Part shown: positions 10,162-17,474 of the stretch, piece by piece | How positions within the stretch are numbered: the first letter of the stretch is position 1 | Layout of the letters: the number at the start of each line of letters is the position of its first letter | Assembly: GCA_016787485.1 (NCBI GenBank) | Contig: JAEUUL010000024.1 | Location: forward strand, 124,001 to 188,000 | Direction of reading: 5' to 3' | Origin: Bacteroidota bacterium | GTDB taxonomy: Bacteria; Bacteroidota; Bacteroidia; NS11-12g; UBA955 | DNA: 64,000 nt | Notes under the pieces: generated by a model | The model's input: only the letters and a program-made list of their open reading frames with translations | Databases searched by the model: none | What the model was told of the DNA's origin: nothing | Position numbers and translations under genes: made by a program

Positions 10162-10175
10162 GACCTGAAAAGAAC

Positions 10176-10183
10176 CAAAACTA
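10176..10183 (-). promoter_or_regulatory. TAnnTTTG -7 element for the lipoprotein pair
   Basis: Minus-strand TAGTTTTG ends 14 nt before the ATG at 10161. Confidence 0.5.
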
Positions 10184-10212
10184 TGCCACTACACCCGGAA
10201 TGGCTATGGAAA

Positions 10213-11127
10213 TTATCGATAGATAAGCACCTCAGAATCTGTGGGGGTGCAAAACGCCCGGTACATGCCTTCTGAATTGAAAGGCATTGCCACATTACCC
10301 AGGGCATCGGTAGCCACCAGCCCGCCTTCTCCGCCTATTTTAACCAGCTTTTCCATGACCACAAGATCACAGGCTTCCTGCAAGGAAAGACCCTTGTATT
10401 CCATGAGACAACTGATATCATATGCCACAACCGACCGTATAAACAACTCACCATGTCCTGTGCATGAAACGGCGCAGGTTGTATTGTTTGCATAGGTTCC
10501 TGCACCGATGATGGGAGTATCTCCGATTCTTCCCCACTTCTTGTTGGTCATACCGCCGGTGCTTGTGGCTGCAGCCAGATTGCCTGCTATATCCACAGCA
10601 ACTGCACCCACAGTTCCGAATTTCTTTTCGGTATGGTCCAGTTGAACCGTTTCACTGTGTTGCACTTCTTTCCACTGAGCAAAACGAAAATCGTCGAAAA
10701 AATAATCGTCATCTGCAAACTCAAGCCCATGTTCCTTTGCAAACATCTCTGCACCGGCTCCGCAAAGCAGCACATGTTGGCTGTGCTCCATCACATGGCG
10801 TGCTGCAAGCACCGGATTTCTTATATTCTGAACGCAGGTAACAGCGCCGCCCGTAAGTTGACTGCCGTCCATCACAGAAGCATCCATTTCATGGCGTCCT
10901 TGGTGGTTAAATACAGAACCCCGGCCTGCATTGAACAAGGGATTGTCTTCAAGCACTGCCACCGTTGCACATACGGCATCGAGTGCGGTACCACCATATT
11001 GAAGAACCTTCCGGCCAGTGTTCAGCGCATCTTTCAGACCAGACTGGTACAGTTGCTCTTTTTCAGAGGTCATTAGTGCACGGGTGATTGTGCCGGCTCC
11101 ACCGTGCAAGACAAGAGAAAAATTCAT
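10213..11127 (-). CDS. iaaA: Isoaspartyl peptidase / plant-type L-asparaginase
   Basis: 304 aa Ntn-hydrolase. The proenzyme is cut before the catalytic Thr172 in KKFGTVGAVAVD; other family marks are LHGGAG at the N terminus, NAGRGSVFN (about 66-74) and GRIGDTPIIGAG after the nucleophile. The family hydrolyses beta-aspartyl dipeptides, including the beta-Asp-Arg released by cyanophycinase, and also asparagine. The ATG at 11127 is chosen over a GTG at 11133 because the -7 box occupies 11133-11140, so a transcript would begin at or next to this ATG. It completes the cyanophycin route started by cphA/cphB about 7 kb away. Confidence 0.93.
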   Translation of the reverse strand: MNFSLVLHGGAGTITRALMTSEKEQLYQSGLKDALNTGRKVLQYGGTALDAVCATVAVLEDNPLFNAGRGSVFNHQGRHEMDASVMDGSQLTGGAVTCVQNIRNPVLAARHVMEHSQHVLLCGAGAEMFAKEHGLEFADDDYFFDDFRFAQWKEVQHSETVQLDHTEKKFGTVGAVAVDIAGNLAAATSTGGMTNKKWGRIGDTPIIGAGTYANNTTCAVSCTGHGELFIRSVVAYDISCLMEYKGLSLQEACDLVVMEKLVKIGGEGGLVATDALGNVAMPFNSEGMYRAFCTPTDSEVLIYR

Positions 11128-11132
11128 TGGCA

Positions 11133-11140
11133 CAAAAGTA
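11133..11140 (-). promoter_or_regulatory. TAnnTTTG -7 element, near-leaderless start of iaaA
   Basis: Minus-strand TACTTTTG ends 5 nt before the ATG at 11127. The expected transcription start coincides with the start codon. Confidence 0.55.
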
Positions 11141-11310
11141 CAGTGTGCGCTGCAGGCATCGTAGTGTACATTTCTGCCCTTTTTTCCGGTTTTATTAAAT
11201 TATCCATGAGAATTGCGACAAAATGGCACCAAAATATGAGGTTTTGTACCTGAAATAAGACAAAATTGCATGTTTATGGTTGCGGACTACCTTTTGACGG
11301 AACAAGGCAA

Positions 11311-13896
11311 ATGAACTTACAAAATTTCACCATCAAGGCACAGGAGACCCTGTCCAAAGCACAAAATCTGGTGATATCGGCCAATCAGCAGCAGATTGAA
11401 GGAGTACACCTGCTGAAAGCCATTATTTCAGACGACAAGGAAATGTGGGACTTCCTCACAGGCAAACTGGGAGTGAATGGTAAACGCGTGGAAGATGCAA
11501 CCGATGCTGCCATTCGCAGCATTGCAAAAGTGGAAGGGGCATCAGTATACGTTTCGCAGGCTGTAAATTCTGCTGTGGTAAATGCTGAAAAGCATATGCG
11601 CGAAATGCAGGATGAGTTTATTACAAACGAGCATTTGCTGCTGGGAATACTCGACGGGAAGGATACCGCCGCCAATATTTTAAAAGATGCGGGATTCAAA
11701 AAAGCCGACCTGACCAAAGCAATAAAAGAACTTCGGGGAGGAAACCGGGTTACCAGTGAAACGGCAGAAAACCAGTTTAATGCACTGAAGAAGTATGCTG
11801 TAAATCTGAATGAAATGGCCCGCAATGGCAAGCTGGATCCGGTGATTGGACGGGATGATGAAATACGTCGTGTGTTGCAGATTCTGAGCCGGCGTACCAA
11901 AAACAACCCCATTCTGATCGGTGAACCCGGCGTGGGAAAAACCGCCATAGCAGAAGGTCTGGCCCACCGCGTTATCCGTGGTGACGTGCCCGAAAACCTG
12001 AAAACAAAAACCATATTCAACCTGGATATGGGCGCATTGATAGCCGGCGCGAAATACAAAGGAGAATTTGAAGAACGACTGAAATCCGTGGTGAAAGAAG
12101 TAATAGACAGCAACGGAGAAGTGGTGCTGTTTATAGATGAAATACACACCCTGGTGGGAGCAGGTCGCAGCGAAGGGGCTATGGACGCAGCAAACATACT
12201 GAAACCGGCGCTGGCCCGCGGCGAATTAAGAGCTATAGGGGCCACTACACTGGCAGAATACCAGAAATACATTGAAACCGACAAGGCCCTGGAACGCCGT
12301 TTTCAACAGGTTTTTGTTGAAGAACCCGATACACAGGAGGCCATTTCAATCCTGCGCGGACTGAAAGAAAGATACGAAGTGCATCACAAAGTGCAGATAC
12401 GCGATGAAGCCATTATTGCCGCAGTGGAAATGAGTCAACGCTACATCAACGACCGTTTTCTGCCAGACAAGGCTATAGATCTTCTGGACGAAGCAGCAAG
12501 CAAGTTGCGGCTGGAGATGGACAGTGTACCGGAGGAACTGGACGAAATGAACCGCCGGATTATGCAACTGGAGATTGAAAGAGAGGCCATAAAGCGGGAA
12601 AAAGATGAACAAAAACTGAGCAGGCTGAACGAAGAAATTGCAAACCTGAGTGAACAACGAAACAGCCTGAATGCCCGCTGGCAGAATGAAAAAGCCTTGC
12701 TGGAACAGATACAGCAGAAAAAGGAAGCCATAGAACAGTTCAGGCTGGAAGCGGAACAGGCAGAACGGGAAGGGAATTATGGACGTGTGGCAGAAATCAG
12801 GTACGGACTGATAAAACAGGCCGAGGAAGAATTGTACGCACTCACTGTAAATATGGAATCACCGGGCAGCAAGGTAATGGTAAAGCAGGAAGTTGATGCC
12901 GAAGATATAGCCGATGTAGTGAGCAAATGGACCGGAATTCCTGTGAGTAAAATGCTGCAGAGTGAACGGGAGAAATTGCTGCACCTGGAAAACGAATTGC
13001 ATCACCGGGTGGTGGGTCAGGATGAGGCCATTTCGGCCATTGCCAATGCCATTCGCCGCAGCAGGGCCGGTCTTCAGGACCCCAAAAAGCCCATAGGCAG
13101 TTTTATTTTCCTGGGGACCACAGGTGTGGGTAAAACAGAGTTGGCTAAAGCCCTTGCCGATTATCTGTTCAATACGGATACTGCAATGGTAAGGATAGAT
13201 ATGAGTGAATACCAGGAGAAACATACGGTGAGCCGGCTGATTGGCGCCCCTCCGGGATATGTGGGTTACGATGAAGGCGGACAACTGACCGAATCTATCC
13301 GCCGCAGACCTTATAGCGTGGTACTGCTGGATGAGATAGAAAAAGCGCATCCCGATGTATTCAACATTCTGCTGCAAGTGCTGGACGACGGTCGTTTGAC
13401 TGATAACAAAGGCCGGACTGCGAACTTCCGCAACACCATCATCATCATGACCAGCAACCTGGGCTCAGACATCATTCGTGAAAAGTTTGAAGAAATCAAT
13501 GAAGAAAACCGGGATGAAGTGGTGGCAGGTACCAAATCACAGGTGTTTGAATTGCTGAAACGCAGCATCCGTCCGGAGTTTCTGAACAGAATTGATGAAG
13601 TGGTGATGTTTGAACCCCTGAGCAGAGAACATATCCGTGAAATTGTTAAAATGCAGATGGATGATATCCGCAAACGGCTGCTGGAGGTAAATGTGACACT
13701 GAGTTGCTCGGAAGATGCAATTGATTGGCTTGCACAGTTGGGTTACGACCCGCAGTTTGGCGCAAGGCCGCTGAAAAGGGTGCTTCAAAAACGCGTACTT
13801 GATGAATTGAGCAAACGAATACTGGCGGGTGAACTCTCAAAAGATGGCCACATCAACCTGGATTATCAGGGTACAGACCTGATATTCAGCCAGTAA
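11311..13896 (+). CDS. clpB: ATP-dependent chaperone ClpB
   Basis: 861 aa, the normal length. Hsp100 disaggregase that works with DnaK to thread aggregated proteins through a hexamer pore. Domain order: N-domain (1-150), AAA1 with Walker A GEPGVGKTA (about 206) and VLFIDEIHTLVGAG, coiled-coil M-domain (about 410-530, the Glu/Lys/Gln-rich stretch), AAA2 with GTTGVGKTE (about 605) and VVLLDEIEKAHPDV. No ClpP-docking loop was seen. The start is ATG at 11311 (MNLQNFTIKAQ); a 15-codon upstream extension from 11266 has no family match. Heat-shock control is expected, but no CIRCE-like operator was found upstream. Confidence 0.97.
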   Translation: MNLQNFTIKAQETLSKAQNLVISANQQQIEGVHLLKAIISDDKEMWDFLTGKLGVNGKRVEDATDAAIRSIAKVEGASVYVSQAVNSAVVNAEKHMREMQDEFITNEHLLLGILDGKDTAANILKDAGFKKADLTKAIKELRGGNRVTSETAENQFNALKKYAVNLNEMARNGKLDPVIGRDDEIRRVLQILSRRTKNNPILIGEPGVGKTAIAEGLAHRVIRGDVPENLKTKTIFNLDMGALIAGAKYKGEFEERLKSVVKEVIDSNGEVVLFIDEIHTLVGAGRSEGAMDAANILKPALARGELRAIGATTLAEYQKYIETDKALERRFQQVFVEEPDTQEAISILRGLKERYEVHHKVQIRDEAIIAAVEMSQRYINDRFLPDKAIDLLDEAASKLRLEMDSVPEELDEMNRRIMQLEIEREAIKREKDEQKLSRLNEEIANLSEQRNSLNARWQNEKALLEQIQQKKEAIEQFRLEAEQAEREGNYGRVAEIRYGLIKQAEEELYALTVNMESPGSKVMVKQEVDAEDIADVVSKWTGIPVSKMLQSEREKLLHLENELHHRVVGQDEAISAIANAIRRSRAGLQDPKKPIGSFIFLGTTGVGKTELAKALADYLFNTDTAMVRIDMSEYQEKHTVSRLIGAPPGYVGYDEGGQLTESIRRRPYSVVLLDEIEKAHPDVFNILLQVLDDGRLTDNKGRTANFRNTIIIMTSNLGSDIIREKFEEINEENRDEVVAGTKSQVFELLKRSIRPEFLNRIDEVVMFEPLSREHIREIVKMQMDDIRKRLLEVNVTLSCSEDAIDWLAQLGYDPQFGARPLKRVLQKRVLDELSKRILAGELSKDGHINLDYQGTDLIFSQ

Positions 13897-13918
13897 GTAT
13901 AAATGAACCTGAGTTGAT

Positions 13919-13950
13919 AAGAGTCTGCAAACAGCAGGCTCTTATTTTTT
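13919..13950. terminator. Rho-independent terminator after clpB
   Basis: AAGAGTCTGC / GCAGGCTCTT stem (one G-T pair) with a 5-nt loop and a T run. It overlaps the end of the converging gene at 13942. Confidence 0.8.
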
Positions 13951-14856
13951 GTCTTTAATATCCCAGAGGGTATAAATGCGGATATTTCCGCGGGACTGCA
14001 TATTGATGGCAAGCACATCGGAAAAAGTAACTTTCACCATCTGCTGCTGTGCCCGGTTATATTGGTAAGCCTGCTCACTGTTTAATCCCACACTGGTGAT
14101 TTCTGTAAGGGGTTGGTCTTCCGGTGCATTTTGCTTCCGATACTCCTTGCAATCCTGCAACAAAAGTGGTTTTTCTGCCGGCCCCGCCTGATTTTTTGCA
14201 TTCATCAGAATGGTGTTCTTTGTTCCGGGTGGTTTTTCCACTTTCATATTGCCTGTAATGTACACATCCTCACCTGTAAACGGGGACCGTACAGGTTTTA
14301 CCCGAATATACTCCGCATCCACAATCACGGTATCGCCATACAATGCAAACAGGTAATTGATGTCTTCCATGGCAATGCGCCGCATGATGTTTTCTTTATT
14401 GATTACTTTGATTCTGTCCTGAAAATCCGAAGAGGTAAGCAGACCTGCCCTGACCTGTGCGGATAACCCGGAAATAATCACATCGCGAAAATCTTCCCAG
14501 TTTACCAACTCCACCACCTTACCCGCAGGAGAAAAGCGAAGCTTATAATGCATTTTTCTGAGGGAATCTGTTGTTTTGAGGGTATGTTTACCCGCTTCGT
14601 CTGCCGAATAGTGCATATCAAACTGCAAAGGGCCTGTGCGGATAAAATGCAGATACTGGGTATCATTCGTTACATCCAGAAAAAAGTCATTCTCATTGGT
14701 AATGTACTCCTGAGCCTCGAGACGGTAAGTAAATCCCGGATTGTCCAGTAACTTACAACGTGTAAACACGCTGTCTCTTGAATCCTCTGTGGAAGCCGGC
14801 TGGGCAAAAGCAATGAGGCTTTGTGCAGCGATAAAAAACAATAAAATGAAACGCAT
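13942..14856 (-). CDS. Secreted protein of unknown function
   Basis: 304 aa with a signal peptide (MRFILLFFIAAQSLIAFAQ) and no lipobox, so periplasmic or outer-membrane associated. It is beta-rich in the first half, with a helical segment around residues 135-165 (SGLSAQVRAGLLTS). No family was recognised; the overall pattern resembles DUF-type secreted proteins of Bacteroidota. TATATTTC, one base from the -7 consensus, lies upstream of the start. The outer-membrane protein gene at 14900 lies 43 nt upstream on the same strand, so the two may be co-transcribed. Confidence 0.7.
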   Translation of the reverse strand: MRFILLFFIAAQSLIAFAQPASTEDSRDSVFTRCKLLDNPGFTYRLEAQEYITNENDFFLDVTNDTQYLHFIRTGPLQFDMHYSADEAGKHTLKTTDSLRKMHYKLRFSPAGKVVELVNWEDFRDVIISGLSAQVRAGLLTSSDFQDRIKVINKENIMRRIAMEDINYLFALYGDTVIVDAEYIRVKPVRSPFTGEDVYITGNMKVEKPPGTKNTILMNAKNQAGPAEKPLLLQDCKEYRKQNAPEDQPLTEITSVGLNSEQAYQYNRAQQQMVKVTFSDVLAINMQSRGNIRIYTLWDIKDKK

Positions 14857-14899
14857 TCGTATATCAGACGAAATATAGAAGCAAATAGTTTACCAAAAA

Positions 14900-15865
14900 T
14901 TACATCCAGCCGATTCCGACCCCCAGAAGAAGAAAACTACGATCCATAATACTGGCTTTCTCAGCGCTGGAAAAGCGGTACTGTATGCCAGGTCTTACCC
15001 CACATTCTACTTTCATCCCCACCAGTCGGCGGCGGAAAAACCCGGCCACCCTGAAGCCCCAGTTCTCGCGTTTCGAAATCCTGACTCCGTAAGGTATATA
15101 AGCTGGTGCATCGGAAAAAGGCAGGCGGTGGATCAGGGTATCGTAATTCTGAATTCCCCGGAAAATGGCTTCTACCCGAAATTCTGTAAATGTATGTATA
15201 CGACGGAACTTACTTACCTGGGTAGGCAAATGTGCCCTGAGTTTCATAAAACTGGATGTTGACAGCGAAAAACCTGCTGTATATTCAGAAAAGGTATAGG
15301 GAACGGCGGCGTTTTCCAGAAACTCAGTTTTGCCGGTCTTACGGTTCTCAAACCGTATCGCAGTGGTTTCATCCAGGCCAGAGTTAAAAACTCCTGAACC
15401 AAACCTGTATGAACCTGTTAAACCAAACTGCCAGTCTGCCTGAACCGGAAAATGGAAATCATAGTTCCAGACTTTGTTGCCGGTGGTAAATGTGCGCCAT
15501 TTTTCCATGCGTTTCTTAAATGGGTACAACCGAAGTCCCACCTCAAAATTCCTCGTATCGCGGATTTTTTGAAACTGCCAGCCCAGTTGCAATTGTTGAT
15601 TGGCGTAGCCATGTAACACCATCCAGTTTACAGGTTTTACATGTGCTTCTGCATATATATTTGGCAATATCACTGAGCCTTCCATGCTCTGTGTTTCAAA
15701 TCCGGAACCCACAAACAAGGAATAGTGAAACCTGGATGGATTGTTGTAAAACACCGTTATTTTGCCTTCAACCGTGTCAACATATTGGCCAGATAACACA
15801 TGAAAAAAGAGGAATAGAATTCCCCAGGCAGCCCCCCGCATAGTTGCAAGTAAGGATATATTCAT
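14900..15865 (-). CDS. Probable outer-membrane beta-barrel protein
   Basis: About 321 aa. Signal peptide (MRGAAWGILFLFFHVLSGQ, preceded by MNISLLAT if the ATG at 15865 is used), then alternating amphipathic strands rich in aromatic residues, and a C terminus ending ...FLLLGVGIGWM, consistent with a barrel. Several starts are possible (TTG 15889, ATG 15880, ATG 15865, ATG 15841); 15865 or 15841 fits best before the signal peptide. No specific family recognised. Confidence 0.65.
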   Translation of the reverse strand: MNISLLATMRGAAWGILFLFFHVLSGQYVDTVEGKITVFYNNPSRFHYSLFVGSGFETQSMEGSVILPNIYAEAHVKPVNWMVLHGYANQQLQLGWQFQKIRDTRNFEVGLRLYPFKKRMEKWRTFTTGNKVWNYDFHFPVQADWQFGLTGSYRFGSGVFNSGLDETTAIRFENRKTGKTEFLENAAVPYTFSEYTAGFSLSTSSFMKLRAHLPTQVSKFRRIHTFTEFRVEAIFRGIQNYDTLIHRLPFSDAPAYIPYGVRISKRENWGFRVAGFFRRRLVGMKVECGVRPGIQYRFSSAEKASIMDRSFLLLGVGIGWM

Positions 15866-15992
15866 TTGATTTCCAAACATCCCGGGCAAAATTTTGACGG
15901 TTTCAGCAATTTGTTTTGCTAAACAGGTGGTTTCTGCTTCTGGAGTTCAGCAACTGCGCATGCATCTCCTGCGTCGATGCAGACTTGTCGCG

Positions 15993-16027
15993 AAAAAAAG
16001 AAGCCCTGGCATTCGCCAGGGCTTCTT
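15993..16027 (-). terminator. Terminator of the thrS-rplT-tRNA-Pro operon
   Basis: Perfect 13-bp stem AAGAAGCCCTGGC / GCCAGGGCTTCTT with an ATTC loop, followed on the minus strand by a T run. It lies just past the tRNA-Pro gene. Confidence 0.9.
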
Positions 16028-16031
16028 TGGG

Positions 16032-16105
16032 TCGGGATGACTGGATTCGAACCAGCGACCCCTACGTCCCGAACGTAGTGCGCTACCGGACTGCGCTACA
16101 TCCCG
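16032..16105 (-). tRNA. tRNA-Pro (anticodon CGG)
   Basis: Minus-strand cloverleaf of 74 nt: acceptor CGGGATG / CATCCCG, D-arm GCGC / GCGC, anticodon stem CTACG / CGTAG with loop TTCGGGA (anticodon CGG), T-arm GCTGG TTCGAAT CCAGT. CCA is not encoded. It starts 41 nt after the rplT stop and ends before the terminator at 15993-16027, so it is probably co-transcribed with the ribosomal-protein operon. Confidence 0.95.
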
Positions 16106-16146
16106 ATGAGGGCTGTATGCAGCACACAGCCCTTATACAGATTATA

Positions 16147-16602
16147 TTATTCTGCAGTAGGCTCGGTAGCAGGCTCTTCAGCCTTTGTTTCTTCTACCGG
16201 AGCTTCAACGGCAACTGCTTTTGCAGCTTTCTTTGGCTTAGGGGCCACCGTGTGGGCATTCATCACCTGCTCAAATACTGCTTTGAACGCAGCCGAATCA
16301 TTCATAGCCAAATCGGCCAGAACTTTGCGGTTGATGTTCAATTCGCTGTTGTTCAGCTTGCCCATAAACTGGCTATAGGAAATCCCGTTTTCACGGCAGG
16401 CAGCGTTGATACGTACGATCCACAGCGCACGGAACTCACGCTTTTTGGCGCGGCGGTCACGGTACGCATAGGTAAGACCTTTTTCGATGGTGTTCTTCGC
16501 AACGGTCCATACATTTTTTCTTCTTCCGAAATAGCCTTTGGCTTGTTTCAGGGTTTTCTTCCGGCGAGCACGGCTCGCAACATTGTTGACTGATCTTGGC
16601 AT
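16147..16602 (-). CDS. rplT: 50S ribosomal protein L20 with acidic/Ala-rich C-terminal tail
   Basis: 151 aa. Residues 1-115 ([20 protein letters not shown] onward) are normal L20, which binds 23S rRNA and is needed for early 50S assembly. About 35 further residues rich in Ala, Lys, Glu, Pro and Thr ([18 protein letters not shown]) extend beyond the usual end of about 115-118 aa. It lies downstream of infC and rpmI in the standard infC-rpmI-rplT order. Confidence 0.95.
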   Translation of the reverse strand: MPRSVNNVASRARRKKTLKQAKGYFGRRKNVWTVAKNTIEKGLTYAYRDRRAKKREFRALWIVRINAACRENGISYSQFMGKLNNSELNINRKVLADLAMNDSAAFKAVFEQVMNAHTVAPKPKKAAKAVAVEAPVEETKAEEPATEPTAE

Positions 16603-16683
16603 ATTGTTTTAGTTTAATGGCATTAGCGCAAAAGAGGATGTCTTTTGACTTTACGGGCTACGGCCAGGTTTTTTTTAATTGGT

Positions 16684-16884
16684 TTATTTTCCGAGGCGCA
16701 GCATGAATTTCACATTGCCCATATCCGAGTCACTCACGATTCCGTCGTGGCCCAGGTGGCGTTTGCGTTTCGTGGCCTTTTTGGTCAGAATGTGATTCTT
16801 GAAGGCTTTGGCGCGGGTCACTTTACCAGTGCCGGTTACTTTGAACCGTTTTTTTGCACTGGAATTGGTCTTCATTTTAGGCAT
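16684..16884 (-). CDS. rpmI: 50S ribosomal protein L35
   Basis: 66 aa, the usual size, starting [20 protein letters not shown], which is characteristic of L35. Highly basic. It sits between infC (24 nt upstream) and rplT (81 nt downstream) in the conserved order. Confidence 0.97.
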   Translation of the reverse strand: MPKMKTNSSAKKRFKVTGTGKVTRAKAFKNHILTKKATKRKRHLGHDGIVSDSDMGNVKFMLRLGK

Positions 16885-16908
16885 ATCCGTCTTTCTGTTT
16901 AATTATTC

Positions 16909-17466
16909 TTACTTTTTTGAACCTTTGGGGGCGAGCATAATGGCTACTTTTTTGCCTTCCTCCTTGGGTTCCATTTCCATTTTTGCATATCCCTCATCAA
17001 TCAGGGCATTTGCAAAACGCATCAGCAAATCAATCCCGCGTTGTTTGTACACGATTGTTCTGCCGCGAAACATCACATAAGCCCTTACCTTGTTTCCTTC
17101 TTCCAGGAAGTTACGTGCGTGCTTCAGTTTAAAGTCCACATCGTGATCATCGGTATTCGGGCCGAATCGTATTTCCTTTACAAGTTGCTTTACAGTGCTG
17201 GCCTTTAATTCTTTCTTCTTCTTCTTCTGCTCGTAAAGAAACTTATTGTAATCAACCACCTTGCACACCGGAGGTTCAGCATTGGGTGAAATCTCTACGA
17301 GATCTGAACCCAGCGCGTATGCCATTTCCAGTGCTTTTGCCGTAGGATAGATACCTTGCTCTATGTTTTCGCCTACCACCCTTACCTGCTCGGCCGTAAT
17401 ATGTTCGTTTATACGGTGCAGGGCCACTTTCGGGCGGGGACCCCTAAAATTTCTGTTTGTACTCAA
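16909..17466 (-). CDS. infC: Translation initiation factor IF-3
   Basis: 185 aa. N-domain (HRINEHITAEQVRVVG) joined by a Lys-rich linker (QKKKKKELKAS, about 100-110) to the C-domain (EIRFGPNTDDHDVDFKLKHA). IF-3 binds the 30S subunit and checks start-codon pairing. The frame begins at a TTG (17466), 8 nt after the thrS stop, with no in-frame ATG before the conserved domain. A non-AUG infC start is a known device by which IF-3 represses its own translation. Confidence 0.96.
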   Translation of the reverse strand: MSTNRNFRGPRPKVALHRINEHITAEQVRVVGENIEQGIYPTAKALEMAYALGSDLVEISPNAEPPVCKVVDYNKFLYEQKKKKKELKASTVKQLVKEIRFGPNTDDHDVDFKLKHARNFLEEGNKVRAYVMFRGRTIVYKQRGIDLLMRFANALIDEGYAKMEMEPKEEGKKVAIMLAPKGSKK

Positions 17467-17474
17467 CGTATCTT

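Noticed and set aside
11385-12284. 299-aa open frame on the minus strand
   Set aside because: Mirror of clpB; Ser/Arg-rich translation typical of antisense frames.
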